A stretch of DNA of 64,000 bases. It comes from Rhodothermales bacterium (GTDB lineage: Bacteria; Bacteroidota; Rhodothermia; Rhodothermales; JAHQVL01). The stretch lies in the NCBI GenBank assembly GCA_041391505.1, contig JAWKNW010000020.1, forward strand, positions 55,340-119,339. The letters are read 5' to 3'. The notes below the pieces were generated by a model, which was not told where the DNA came from, ran no database searches, and saw only the letters and a program-made list of their open reading frames with translations. Position numbers and translations under genes: made by a program. Positions within the stretch are counted from its first letter, which is position 1, and the number at the start of each line of letters is the position of its first letter. Shown one piece after another: positions 44,663-54,011 of the stretch.

Positions 44663-45910
44663 GTGAAGTTTCTCCATACGGCGGATATCCACTTCGGGAG
44701 CAACAGCTTCGGGCGGATCGATCCTGAAACGGGGTTGAATACGCGCTTGCTCGATTTCAAGCGCTCGTTCGCGTATATGGTCGAACGCGCCATCGCCGAA
44801 CAGGTCGACCTCTTCCTGTTCTGCGGCGACGCCTACCGCACGGCAGACCCCACGCCCACGCAGCAACGCGCCTTCGCCGAGTGCCTCCGTCCGCTCGCCG
44901 AACACCAGATCCCGATCGCCATGATCGTGGGCAATCACGATCACCCTGTCTCCTACGGCAAGGCGTCGGCGCTCGACATCTATCCGTTTCTCGAAGGCGA
45001 CATCCAGGTGTTCCGGAAGGCCGACTGGGCGACGATCCAGACCAAGGCCGGCCCGCTGCAGCTCATCGCGATGCCGTGGCCCATCCGCAGCATGCTGCTC
45101 TCGCGCGAGGTCTTCCGCAAAAAGACCCCGACCGAAGTCCGCGCCTACATCGAGCAGGCCTATCTCGATTTTCTGGAGGCCTGCCTGACCGAAATCGATC
45201 CCGCGCTGCCGACCGTCCTCGCCGCGCACTTCACCGTCCAGGGCGCCGAGATGTCGGGCTCCGAGCAAACCAGCCTCATCGCGCACGAGCCCAAGTTCAC
45301 AGTCAGCCAGCTGGCGCGCGCGCCGATCGACTATGTGGCGCTCGGGCATATCCACCGCTTCCAGGATCGGAACGAGGGCCACACGCCGCCCGTCGTCTAT
45401 TGCGGCAGCATCGAATGCATCTCTTTCAAGGAATGGGATCAGCCCAAAGGCTTCGTGATCGTCGACATCGAAACCGGCAAAAACGGCAAATCGACAACAT
45501 ACTCCTATATCGAAACGCCCTATCGCAGATTTATCGCCGTGAGCGTGGATGCGCGTGACGAATTGGATCCAACGAGCCTCATTCTCGCCGCCATCGAACG
45601 CGAACGTGTCGCCGACGCCGTGGTGCGGGTGCGCTACCGGGTCAGCGAGGCCAACGTCGCCCTCGTCGATGCCGAACGGATCCGCGGCGCCCTGAAGGAC
45701 GCCTACGCCGTCGCCGCCATCGAACGCGTCGTCGATCCGGTGGAACGCGAACGGCGAACCGTCGTGACGCGCGAGTCGACGCTCGAAGACGCCATGCGCC
45801 AGTACATCGCCCAACACGCCAACCTTGCCGAGATCGAGGACGATTTGCTCGAACGCGGGTTGGCGCTCGAGAACGCGATCACCACGAACCGACAGGACCT
45901 TGACTCCTAG
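44663..45910 (+). CDS. sbcD: DNA repair exonuclease SbcD/Mre11-like
   Basis: Metallophosphoesterase nuclease that normally partners the SbcC ATPase to cut hairpins and double-strand ends. 415 residues. Phosphoesterase motifs: LHTADIHFGS, FLFCGDAYRTAD, MIVGNHDHPV, AAHFTVQG and ALGHIHRFQ, followed by the capping domain (about 270-415). No sbcC follows; the next gene is an unrelated small protein, so the partner, if any, is encoded elsewhere. It starts 37 bp after the penicillin-binding-protein gene. Confidence 0.88.
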   Translation: MKFLHTADIHFGSNSFGRIDPETGLNTRLLDFKRSFAYMVERAIAEQVDLFLFCGDAYRTADPTPTQQRAFAECLRPLAEHQIPIAMIVGNHDHPVSYGKASALDIYPFLEGDIQVFRKADWATIQTKAGPLQLIAMPWPIRSMLLSREVFRKKTPTEVRAYIEQAYLDFLEACLTEIDPALPTVLAAHFTVQGAEMSGSEQTSLIAHEPKFTVSQLARAPIDYVALGHIHRFQDRNEGHTPPVVYCGSIECISFKEWDQPKGFVIVDIETGKNGKSTTYSYIETPYRRFIAVSVDARDELDPTSLILAAIERERVADAVVRVRYRVSEANVALVDAERIRGALKDAYAVAAIERVVDPVERERRTVVTRESTLEDAMRQYIAQHANLAEIEDDLLERGLALENAITTNRQDLDS

Positions 45911-45986
45911 CGCGGCCGGCACGCCCCGTTTGCACCGTGTCGCCGCGCAATAGACATCGCTGGAAGCATCAACCCTCAACCCGATC

Positions 45987-46505
45987 ATGAATCCCGAGGA
46001 GATTACCGTCACCCCCCCGCGCAAGGAAGGCATCTCGGCCGAGGCGGAGCAGATCGCCGTCTGGCCGGCCGTCGAGGCCGCGTTGAACCTCATCGAAGCC
46101 GATGAAGTCACGCGCGACGCCGCGCGGGTCGCCCTGACGTGCAGCGATGGCTGCATCGTGCTCGCCAATTACCTGAACAGCGAGGCCAAGCGCGTCGTCA
46201 AGATGGACTACCGCTTCAAGGTGCCCCTGCTCGTCCTGGCCGCCGACATGGCGCGGACGGACGGGCGGGCGGATTCGTTTTACGACCCGGATGAAGGCGC
46301 GTTGTATTTCGAGACCGACGAGCACCAGTTCTCGTTTCACGTATTCAAGGACTGGACGGTAGCCTGGGATGTCGTGGCCGACGAGGTGGTAAAAGGCTAC
46401 GAATGGAGCGGCATCGAGAACCAGACCTGGGCGCTGGACATCCTGCTCGCCTACCTCGAACTGGACCTCGGCGCCTACTTGCCGCCGGCGGACGAGGAAG
46501 AATAG
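45987..46505 (+). CDS. uncharacterised acidic cytosolic protein
   Basis: 172 residues, acidic (ends PADEEE), without a signal peptide or membrane helix. It has a balanced alpha/beta composition, with an all-sequence pattern including YLNSEAKRVVKMDYRFKVP and FSFHVFKDWTVAWDV, but no motif I recognise. Downstream of sbcD by 76 bp. It ends 4 bp before the end of the convergent SH3-domain gene. The base composition and codon pattern match its neighbours, and it looks like a real lineage-conserved gene of unknown function. Confidence 0.7.
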   Translation: MNPEEITVTPPRKEGISAEAEQIAVWPAVEAALNLIEADEVTRDAARVALTCSDGCIVLANYLNSEAKRVVKMDYRFKVPLLVLAADMARTDGRADSFYDPDEGALYFETDEHQFSFHVFKDWTVAWDVVADEVVKGYEWSGIENQTWALDILLAYLELDLGAYLPPADEEE

Positions 46506-46509
46506 CCGA

Positions 46510-47400
46510 TCACTCGACGTGCGCGGCCGTCACCGCGCAGTCGTTGTCGACCCGGCTGCTCAGGACGTCGTCGACATTGCGGCTGTACGACGCGTAGCGT
46601 CCATTCGTGTAGGTGACGTCGATGCGGTCGACGACGATGCACTGGATGGCTTCGTTGTACCACACATTCTCGAAGTCAAACTGCCGCTCGCCCGCACTGA
46701 TGGGGCCGAAGCGGCGGAGCGGGCGCGTGGACACGCCCGAGTGGCTCGTCTGCTTCTTGCCCGAAGCGTCATAGGGCGTCACGTGGAGCGTGATATCGCG
46801 GATGACGCTGGAGGAGTCGATCTGGGCGACCGTATAATACGCCGCTATGCCGCCGGCGCTGTTGGGGGGATGGACGCCGAACGAGGTGATCAGGAGGGGC
46901 TTCCCCTCCGCTTCCGCGCGCCAGTCCCAGTGCATCTCGCTCTCATCGGTCGTAAGCCGGCCCCGCTCGGCGATGAGTTTTTTGAAGGCGTCGGCCGTGG
47001 GGCCTTCGTCGACGAAGACGCGCATGATCCATCCCTCGCGCCCCTCGAAACGCACCTTCCAGTAGGCCCCCTCGAAGTCGATCGCGGCCAGCGGCGTGCC
47101 GGCGGGCACGAGCTGCACGACGCGCGAGGCCGGCGACGGCAGCGAGCGCATGCTGGCGTCCATGTTGGTCTGCAGCACGACATCGGCCGATTCGAGCTGC
47201 TCGAACTCGATCCGGCGCTGCTCGGCGCGCAACCGTTCGAGCTGACCGTCCACATCCAGTAAGGCCGTTTGCAGGCCGTCGCGAACATGCTGCAGGCTGT
47301 CGATGCGCGTCTGCAGCGCCTGTACGTCGGGAGTCGGGGATTGGGCGCCGGCCGTCAGTGTACCGCACACCAACAGCACGACGGGAACGAACCGTCTCAT
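46510..47400 (-). CDS. secreted coiled-coil protein with SH3-like domain
   Basis: 296 residues: signal peptide (cut near AGAQS), a coiled coil at about 25-65 (LQTRIDSLQHVRDGLQTALL...LERLRAEQRR), then an SH3b-like beta domain (about 72-130, MRSLPSPASRVVQLVPAGTP, WKVRFEGREGWIM), and a C-terminal beta-rich domain of about 150 residues with no match I know (ITLHVTPYDASGKKQTSHSG; ECIVVDRIDVTY-like end). SH3b domains often bind cell-wall or partner peptides. Convergent with the gene at 45987, with 4 bp between the stop codons. Confidence 0.75.
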   Translation of the reverse strand: MRRFVPVVLLVCGTLTAGAQSPTPDVQALQTRIDSLQHVRDGLQTALLDVDGQLERLRAEQRRIEFEQLESADVVLQTNMDASMRSLPSPASRVVQLVPAGTPLAAIDFEGAYWKVRFEGREGWIMRVFVDEGPTADAFKKLIAERGRLTTDESEMHWDWRAEAEGKPLLITSFGVHPPNSAGGIAAYYTVAQIDSSSVIRDITLHVTPYDASGKKQTSHSGVSTRPLRRFGPISAGERQFDFENVWYNEAIQCIVVDRIDVTYTNGRYASYSRNVDDVLSSRVDNDCAVTAAHVE

Positions 47401-47508
47401 GGGCTAGAATCCTCCAGGGGAGTTGGTCAGGGGCGAAATACCAGCACGCGATGGGTCACCCGACACTCGGCCGCTCATTTCACCGGAGCGCGGGTTCGTT
47501 AGCAAACG

Positions 47509-47550
47509 CAAAAATAGCGCCGAAGACCGGCTTCCCGGCACGCGCCGGGC
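47509..47550 (-). terminator. probable intrinsic terminator after ispE
   Basis: On the minus strand after the ispE stop (47554) come two GC hairpins, CCCGGC-gcgt-GCCGGG and GCCG-gtctt-CGGC, then GCTATTTTTG. The T-run starts three bases after the second stem, an acceptable rho-independent terminator. Confidence 0.5.
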
Positions 47551-47553
47551 GTC

Positions 47554-48423
47554 CTATCCGGGGAGGTCGCCGGCATCCGGCCAGCCGTGCCACACATGCC
47601 GGCCGGCGTGCTCCCAGCGAATCGCCGCCAGACGCCCGGATTCCGGGGATGGAAACAGTCCGAACAGCGCCGATCCGGAACCGGACATGGCCGCATAACC
47701 GGCGCCGTCGGCGAGGAGGCCATCCCGGATCGCCCGCAACGACGGGTATCGATCGAAGACGGGCTTCTCAAAATCATTCACCAATTCGAGACGCCACCGG
47801 GCGAGGTCGTTGCCGGCGACGAGTGCGCGCAGATCGGGCCGGCCGGCCGCCGACGGGGTGATCCAGCGGTAGGCGTCGGCGGTGCCCACGGCGATGTCGG
47901 GCTTGACGACGACGAGGTAGTAGGGGCATCGATAGGGCTCCCCGTTCGGGTCCGTCAGGGGTTCCAGGATTTCGCCGCGCCCCGAGCCGAAGGCCGCCGG
48001 CTCGCCGAGGAAAAAGGGGACGTCGGACCCGAGGCCGGCGGCGAGTGCGTGCAGGTCGGCCTGGCCCAGCCCGGTGTTCCAGAGCGCGTCGAGCAACCGG
48101 AGCGTGGCGGCGGCGTCGCTCGATCCCCCGCCGAGTCCGGCGCCATAGGGCACCCGTTTCTCCAGATGGATCCGGGCCGCGGGCGCGACGCCGGCCCGGG
48201 CTGCGAGCGCCCGAGCGGCGCGGACGCAGAGGTTGGCGTCGTCCGCCGGGAGCGTCGGGTCGGAGCAGGTAAACCGGAGGTCTGGCGCCGGCTCGACCTG
48301 CACGGCGTCGGCCCATCCGATGCGCAGAAACACCGTTTCGAGATCGTGGTAGGCGTCCGGGCGCCGGCGCAGCACATGGAGGCCGAGATTGATCTTGGCA
48401 GGGGCAGAACGGGCAATGGGCAC
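47554..48423 (-). CDS. ispE: 4-diphosphocytidyl-2-C-methyl-D-erythritol kinase
   Basis: GHMP-family kinase of the MEP pathway that phosphorylates CDP-ME at the 2-hydroxyl. 289 residues, usual length. Motifs: APAKINLGLHVLRRRPDAYH (substrate-binding and Lys/His/Asp region), KRVPYGAGLGGGSSDAAA (ATP phosphate loop), and SGSGSALFGLF near the C-terminus. Together with ispG it shows that the organism uses the MEP route. Transcribed alone; the 238 bp upstream to the polysaccharide export gene hold no RNA gene I can recognise. Confidence 0.96.
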   Translation of the reverse strand: MPIARSAPAKINLGLHVLRRRPDAYHDLETVFLRIGWADAVQVEPAPDLRFTCSDPTLPADDANLCVRAARALAARAGVAPAARIHLEKRVPYGAGLGGGSSDAAATLRLLDALWNTGLGQADLHALAAGLGSDVPFFLGEPAAFGSGRGEILEPLTDPNGEPYRCPYYLVVVKPDIAVGTADAYRWITPSAAGRPDLRALVAGNDLARWRLELVNDFEKPVFDRYPSLRAIRDGLLADGAGYAAMSGSGSALFGLFPSPESGRLAAIRWEHAGRHVWHGWPDAGDLPG

Positions 48424-48661
48424 GTGTACAGGGGCTTTTGGTAAACTCTTCGCGGAAGAATCTTTGCGCGATGCAGACAGTTACCGTACCTTCCGCGTTG
48501 CAGGTTCCGCCCCCGCATGCGAAAGTCGATCCAACCCGATCGCGCCCCGAGCCAGCCCACCGCATCGCCTATTCTTCAGACGCTACGACGAATCGACCGG
48601 CCATTCCATCGCCTAAGGGTGCGAGCGCCGCTCTCCACTGGATGTAAGAACCCCTTTTCGC

Positions 48662-50410
48662 ATGCTGAAATCGAAGCAGATCGCCTTGTTCACGTCGTTC
48701 GTGGCCATGGTTTTCGTGTTTACGGTCACCCCGGTCGTCATGGCGCAAACGGTGGGCAACCGGCTGACCATGCTGAACCGCATGGGCGAAGGCCCGCCCA
48801 TTCGGGCCAACCAGATCCGCCAGCAGCTGGATAGCACCTCGCCGCTGAGTAGCCTCCTGGTGCTCGAAGGCGCCGTCGACGAACGCACGTACGTACTTGG
48901 CCCCGGGGACCAGCTCTCGCTCGTCATCGGCGGCGCCACGCCGGTCGAACTGATCGTGCCCGTGTCGGCGGACGGATACCTGATTCTTGCAGAGGCCGGC
49001 ATGATCCGCGCGGCCGACCGGTTGCTCGCCGACGTGCGGCAGGAGGCGCTGGCGTCGCTGCAGACGTATTACCGGAACGTGCCGGTCATGCTCAACCTGC
49101 TCGCGCCGCGCGCTTTCTACATCCACCTCTCCGGCGCCGTGCCCGAACCCGGCCGCTACCTCGTGATGCCGCTCGGCCGGCTGGACGACGCGATCCAGCT
49201 CGCCTTCGCCGCCCGCGCCGTCGCCCAGCCGGACCCGTCGGACAACGGCGCGCTCAAGATCGCCGGCTCGGCCGCCTCCGAGCGCCCCGCCCTGCAGAAC
49301 ACCTACCGCCCCTCGCTCCGGAACGTCGAAATCCAGCATCGGGACGGCACGACGGACAGCATCGACCTCCTCCGCTACTATGTCGAGGGCGACATGGCGC
49401 ACAACCCGTACCTGCGCGACGGCGACATGGTCCGGCTGCCGTCGTACGACCGCGAGCGCGAGACCATCCGTATCACGGGCGACATCGCGTCCGACACCCG
49501 CATCGAGTTTCGGGCCGGCGATACCGTGCTCGACATCCTTCGGCTCGCCGCCGGCGACCTCGACGGCGGGACGTTCGACGAGGTGCGGCTGACGCGCCGG
49601 CTGCCGGACGGCAGCGCCGAAACGCGCCCCGTCGATGTGCCCGGCATGCTGACCGGCACGGCCACCCCGGTGGCGTTGCAGCCCGGCGACCATGTCAATG
49701 TCGTCCCCCACGAAATCGAGCAGGCGGCCATCTACGGCTTCGTCCAATATCCCGGCACCTACCCGATCCGAAACGGCGAGACCACGCTCCGCGAGCTGCT
49801 CGGCACCGCCGGCGGCCTCAAGCCCGAAGCCAGCGTCCGCGCCGCGTACATCGAGCGCCGGCAGTCGCAGACGTTCAAGGGTACCGGTCAGGCGAGCGAC
49901 CTCGACTTCTTCGGCCGCGCCTACCTGCAGCAGTCGCTCCGCGAAAACAAGCTTTCGATCAGCCTCGTCGACGCCCTCTCCCCCGATGCTCCGGAGGTCG
50001 TACTCTACAGCGGCGACGTGGTCGTTTTCCCGCGCGACGAGCAGACGGTGTACCTGACCGGCAACGTGGTGCAGCCCGGCTACCTGCCGTTCGTGGAGGG
50101 GAAGACGGCGCGGTATTACATCGAGCAGGCCGGCGGCAAGGCGCCCCTTTCGCGCGGCGTCTACGTGCTGGTCGCGGGGACGGGCGAGGTGCTGGAGGAT
50201 GAGGGCGCCATCGTCCGCGCCGGCGATACGATTTTCGTGAACCGCGACCCGATCAGCGACAACCCCGAGATCCAGTCGCTCATCCTGACCGACCAGGTGT
50301 CCCGCCGGCAGACCGGCATCGCCCGCACCCAGACGGTAATCACCGGCATCACCGCGCTGGTCAGCGTGATCAACACGTATCTGTTGATCCGCGACCGGTT
50401 GAACAACTAA
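48662..50410 (+). CDS. polysaccharide export protein with SLBB domains (Wza-like)
   Basis: First gene of the exopolysaccharide cluster. 582 residues: signal peptide (cut near VMAQT), a Poly_export-type N-terminal domain (about 70-170, YVLGPGDQLSLVIGGATPVE, VSADGYLILAEAGMI), then three to four SLBB domains (GAVPEPGRYLVMPLGRLDD; GDIASDTRIEFRAGDTVLD; YGFVQYPGTYPIRNGETT; GNVVQPGYLPFVEGKT), and a C-terminal membrane helix (about 555-575). Forms the outer-membrane or periplasmic part of a Wzx/Wzy-type export channel. The C-terminal helix and SLBB number are typical of Bacteroidota-like forms; there is no lipobox. Confidence 0.9.
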   Translation: MLKSKQIALFTSFVAMVFVFTVTPVVMAQTVGNRLTMLNRMGEGPPIRANQIRQQLDSTSPLSSLLVLEGAVDERTYVLGPGDQLSLVIGGATPVELIVPVSADGYLILAEAGMIRAADRLLADVRQEALASLQTYYRNVPVMLNLLAPRAFYIHLSGAVPEPGRYLVMPLGRLDDAIQLAFAARAVAQPDPSDNGALKIAGSAASERPALQNTYRPSLRNVEIQHRDGTTDSIDLLRYYVEGDMAHNPYLRDGDMVRLPSYDRERETIRITGDIASDTRIEFRAGDTVLDILRLAAGDLDGGTFDEVRLTRRLPDGSAETRPVDVPGMLTGTATPVALQPGDHVNVVPHEIEQAAIYGFVQYPGTYPIRNGETTLRELLGTAGGLKPEASVRAAYIERRQSQTFKGTGQASDLDFFGRAYLQQSLRENKLSISLVDALSPDAPEVVLYSGDVVVFPRDEQTVYLTGNVVQPGYLPFVEGKTARYYIEQAGGKAPLSRGVYVLVAGTGEVLEDEGAIVRAGDTIFVNRDPISDNPEIQSLILTDQVSRRQTGIARTQTVITGITALVSVINTYLLIRDRLNN

Positions 50411-50430
50411 GCGACCGCTCGTACGTCCGG

Positions 50431-51648
50431 ATGGAGACCAAACTGAAAAAAGACTTGTTCGACGAGGCCCCGACCGCGGGCGAACGCGCCACATCCGACA
50501 TGATCTGGCATCTGCTCGGGACCCTGATCCGCTGGCGGCGCACGCTGCTCGCCATCACGATCGGCGTGGCGATCCTTTCCGTCGTCATCAGCCTGATGCT
50601 CCCGAAATGGTACCTGAGCACGACACGGCTGCTGGCGCCGGAGTCCGCGAGCGCGAGCCCGATCTCGTCGGCGATGCTCCGCAACCTGTCATCCGCCGCG
50701 GCGGCGTTTCTGGGAGGCGGCCAGGGAGGCGATTTCGAGCGCTACATCACGATCATGGGCAGCCGCACCGTGATGGAACGGGTGGTGAAAAAGTTCGACC
50801 TGATGACGGTCTACGAGACGACCGAAAGCCTCAGTCCGATGGAAGACGCGCTCGAGGCGCTCGCCGGCAACGTCGAGTTCGGCATCGACACCGAGTTCGG
50901 CTTTCTCTCGGTGAGCGTGCTCGATCAGGATCCCCAGCGCGCGGCGGACATGGCCAATTTTATCGTCGCCGAGCTGAACGACATGAATATGAAGTTGTCC
51001 GCCCAGGATGCGTCCAACTTCCGGAAGTTCGTAGAGCGGCGTTACAACGAAACGCTGCATGCCCTCGATTCGCTGCAGCGCGCGACGCAGGCGTTCCAGG
51101 AACGCTACGGCGTATTCGACCTTGAGACGCAGGCGACCGCCTTCCTCGAGCAGGTCGCCTCGATCCGCAGCGAAGAGATGCTGCTCGACATCCAGTACCA
51201 GGCGCTGCTCAGCGAGTACGGCCCGGACAACCCCCAGGTGCAGATTACGCGCAACTCGCTCATGGCCGCGCGTCGGAAACGCGAGGAAGCCATGGCCGGC
51301 AACGAAGAGATCCTCCCGATCCCGCAGGCCGACATCCCGGACGCGATGCGTCAGTATTTCGAGTTGGAGCAGGAAGCCTACGTCCAGAAAAACATTCTCG
51401 AGGTCGTGGCGCCGATGTACGATCAGGCGCGATTCCAGGAAGAGCGTGAGTTCACCTCGGTCCAGATCGTCGATCCAGCGGTGCCGGCGATACGAAAAGC
51501 CAAGCCGAAACGAGCGGGCATCGTCATCGGCGCGACGCTATCCGCGTTTTTACTCGCCGCGCTGTTCGCCCTCGTGTACGACTGGTGGCAGGCTGAATCG
51601 CCCGCAATCGCCCGCCGCCTCCGGCACGCGAGCGAGCGTCGTCCGTAA
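50431..51648 (+). CDS. Wzz/chain-length-determinant protein
   Basis: 405 residues with two membrane helices, about 41-60 and 365-386, flanking a long periplasmic coiled-coil domain (Wzz fold; RYNETLHALDSLQRATQAFQ region). It regulates polysaccharide chain length and connects polymerase to export. The C-terminus is a short cytoplasmic tail without Walker motifs, so it is not a BY-kinase fusion; no separate tyrosine kinase or phosphatase lies in the cluster. Starts 20 bp after the export-protein gene. Confidence 0.87.
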   Translation: METKLKKDLFDEAPTAGERATSDMIWHLLGTLIRWRRTLLAITIGVAILSVVISLMLPKWYLSTTRLLAPESASASPISSAMLRNLSSAAAAFLGGGQGGDFERYITIMGSRTVMERVVKKFDLMTVYETTESLSPMEDALEALAGNVEFGIDTEFGFLSVSVLDQDPQRAADMANFIVAELNDMNMKLSAQDASNFRKFVERRYNETLHALDSLQRATQAFQERYGVFDLETQATAFLEQVASIRSEEMLLDIQYQALLSEYGPDNPQVQITRNSLMAARRKREEAMAGNEEILPIPQADIPDAMRQYFELEQEAYVQKNILEVVAPMYDQARFQEEREFTSVQIVDPAVPAIRKAKPKRAGIVIGATLSAFLLAALFALVYDWWQAESPAIARRLRHASERRP

Positions 51649-51669
51649 CGCGCATCATACCCATCGACG

Positions 51670-53091
51670 TTGGAACGCGTACCGGCCATCCTGCTCAACA
51701 CCGCGTCTTTTCGCGCGCTCGGCAATCGCTTGCTGATCGCGGGTCTGGCGGGAAGCCTGGCCCTGGTGCTCGCGCTCGTCTGGTTCGCTCCGGCCGCAAT
51801 CTGGTTCGTTCCCGCGGCGCTGATCGCCGTGGTCGGTTTCGCGGCGGTATGGCACAACCCGATCGGACGCTTTACCGCCCTGCTGGTCGGTTTTGTGGCG
51901 TTGACCGATTACGTAGCCGGCATCCAGGTCGGTGAGGTCGCATACGGGCTCTTTTTCCTCCTCTACCTCGGGCACTGGGCGTATACCGCGCTCTTCATCG
52001 ATCATCGATCGCTGGTTCGATCCGGGGCGGATGCCGGCGTGCTGGGTTTGTTGCTGCTGGTGGTCGCGTACGTTCCGCTGGCGCTGGTGTTTGGGGGAAA
52101 CATGCCGGCTATCACGGGCGAGCTGTCCGCGTTTGTCCTGTTCGCGATTTATTTCCCGGTCAAGGATGCCCTGACCCGGTATCGCGTGGCGCCGTGGATC
52201 GTGCTGGGGAGCGTGCTGTTCATCGGCATCTTCGTATCGATCCGCAACTTCTTCGAATACAAGGATCTGCTGCTCCACGCGACGCATGCGTGGCAGGTGG
52301 CCAAGGGGCGCGTCGTCACGAACGACAACATCCTGATGGTCGTTTGCCTGTTCGCACTCACGATCTTCTCGTTCACAAAGCCGATCCTGTACCGCGCGGG
52401 GTTGCTGGGTGTGTTTTTTATGTTCTTCGCGGCCTTGATCCTCACCCAGAGCCGCGGGTACTGGGTAGCCTTCCTGCTGGGTGCCGGCATACTGTTCCTG
52501 CTCCTCGGCTGGACCCAGAAGCGGCGGCTGCTGGTGCTGGGCTTCTGGGGCGCCGCCATCGGCACGGTGCTCGCCCTGCTTTTCTTCAGCGAGGAGGTGG
52601 CCGTCGTGGTGGCCGGCCTGCTGGATCGTTTCCTTTCGCTCAAAACCGCCGCCACGGCAGACATTTCGCTGGTCAACCGCTTCCGGGAAACCGCCGCCGT
52701 GTGGCAAAAAATCCGGGTAAACCCCATCCTGGGCTACGGGATGGGCGTCCCCTACCCCTTCTTCGACCTGGCGCACATGGCCACCGAACATGACGCGTTC
52801 GTCCACAACGGCTACATTGGACTCTGGTATAAATACGGGTTGCTGGGGCTCGGCCTGATTCTGGGCGTGTGGATCCTCTCGATTCGGCGGGGCATCCAGG
52901 CTTACCGGGCTTCCCTGGCATCGATGGCCACGCGGCTCTGCGGCCTCGCCAGCGCGGTCACCCTGAGCGCCTTCATGCTGACCACGATCACATCGAACCC
53001 GTTTTACCTGAACGATACCCTCTTCATTTTCGGCTTCCTGCTGGGAGTAGCGCAGGGCGCGTACGAAAGGACACGGCTCGGGACCGAATGA
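51670..53091 (+). CDS. O-antigen ligase/polymerase-family membrane protein (Wzy-like)
   Basis: 473 residues with roughly twelve membrane helices. The loop between late helices has the Wzy/WaaL signature region (LTQSRGYWVAFLLGAGIL; NPILGYGMGVPYPFF; EHDAFVHNGYIGLWYKYG). In a cluster with Wzx, Wzz and glycosyltransferases this is most likely the polysaccharide polymerase. Start is TTG 51670 (no closer ATG in frame), 21 bp after the Wzz gene. Its stop overlaps the next start by ATGA (53088-53091). Confidence 0.85.
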   Translation: MERVPAILLNTASFRALGNRLLIAGLAGSLALVLALVWFAPAAIWFVPAALIAVVGFAAVWHNPIGRFTALLVGFVALTDYVAGIQVGEVAYGLFFLLYLGHWAYTALFIDHRSLVRSGADAGVLGLLLLVVAYVPLALVFGGNMPAITGELSAFVLFAIYFPVKDALTRYRVAPWIVLGSVLFIGIFVSIRNFFEYKDLLLHATHAWQVAKGRVVTNDNILMVVCLFALTIFSFTKPILYRAGLLGVFFMFFAALILTQSRGYWVAFLLGAGILFLLLGWTQKRRLLVLGFWGAAIGTVLALLFFSEEVAVVVAGLLDRFLSLKTAATADISLVNRFRETAAVWQKIRVNPILGYGMGVPYPFFDLAHMATEHDAFVHNGYIGLWYKYGLLGLGLILGVWILSIRRGIQAYRASLASMATRLCGLASAVTLSAFMLTTITSNPFYLNDTLFIFGFLLGVAQGAYERTRLGTE

Positions 53092-54011
53092 CGATGGAAG
53101 TGCGCTGTCCCTCATGCGGCAACCGCTCCGTGACGTCGCGTGGTCCGATCAACGCCAGCTATCTCTTCGCCGGCCAGGAGCTCGCCGAACTGCTCCCCGG
53201 CGGAGCGCTGTACGATTGCCCCGTCTGCTCCCTCGCATTCCGCTACCCGACGCCCCCGAAAGAAAAGCTCGACGCCCTGTATCGGTCGAGCCCGATCGGC
53301 CACTGGCAATACGACCCCGCGTTGCGCCACGACTGGGTGGAGACCCGCGCGTATCTTCAGGGCAACGTTCAAGGTGGTTCGCTGCTCGACATCGGCTGTT
53401 TCGACGGCGCGTTCCACGCCTTCATGGGGCCGGCGTGGGAGGCCTACGGCGTGGAAATCAATCTGGAGGCCCGCGAGCGAGCGCGGCAACGGGGCGTCTC
53501 GATCCTGGGCAGCGACGCCGGGGATCTGGCCGCCATCGATCGTTCGTTCGACGCCGTGGTGGCCTTCGACGTCCTCGAGCATGTCGTCGACCCGCGCGGC
53601 TTGCTGGCGTTGATGGCCCGTCGCACGCGTAGCGGCGGCGCCGTGATCATCGCGTCCGGAGATGCCGACGCATGGTCCTGGAGGTTGATGGGCAGCCGCT
53701 ACTGGTACTGCACCATCCCCGAACATATGGCGTTCCTGAGCGAGACCTGGTGCCGCAAGGCCGGCGACCATGTGGGCCTGCAGCTCGCACACATCGGCCG
53801 CTACAGCCACGAGCGGTTCCGGACACCCCGGCTTGTCGCGCACGAACTCGCGTCCAATCTACTGTACCGATTTTTGCCGGGCGTTTTCGCGTGGCTTCGT
53901 TCCAAGGGGGTCGGAGACAAGGACCCGGGCGCGCATGAGGAGCTGAAACGCTACCCACCGACCTGGACCACCGCGCGCGACCACGTTGTGGCGATCTACA
54001 GAAAACCATGA
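53088..54011 (+). CDS. SAM-dependent methyltransferase with N-terminal zinc ribbon
   Basis: 307 residues from ATG 53088, which overlaps the preceding stop by 4 bp. An N-terminal zinc-ribbon-like module (CPSCGNRS...YDCPVCSLAF) precedes a class I methyltransferase domain with motif I LLDIGCFDGAF, acidic post-I VEINLEARERA, and VVAFDVLEHVVDPRGLL. It probably methylates a sugar or sugar nucleotide of the repeat unit. Overlaps the flippase gene start by 4 bp (ATGA), so translation of the block is coupled. Confidence 0.85.
   Translation: MTMEVRCPSCGNRSVTSRGPINASYLFAGQELAELLPGGALYDCPVCSLAFRYPTPPKEKLDALYRSSPIGHWQYDPALRHDWVETRAYLQGNVQGGSLLDIGCFDGAFHAFMGPAWEAYGVEINLEARERARQRGVSILGSDAGDLAAIDRSFDAVVAFDVLEHVVDPRGLLALMARRTRSGGAVIIASGDADAWSWRLMGSRYWYCTIPEHMAFLSETWCRKAGDHVGLQLAHIGRYSHERFRTPRLVAHELASNLLYRFLPGVFAWLRSKGVGDKDPGAHEELKRYPPTWTTARDHVVAIYRKP

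Noticed and set aside
51655..53115. A 486-codon minus-strand frame opposite the Wzy-like gene
   Set aside because: Gln/Glu/Arg/His-rich shadow of a membrane protein gene.
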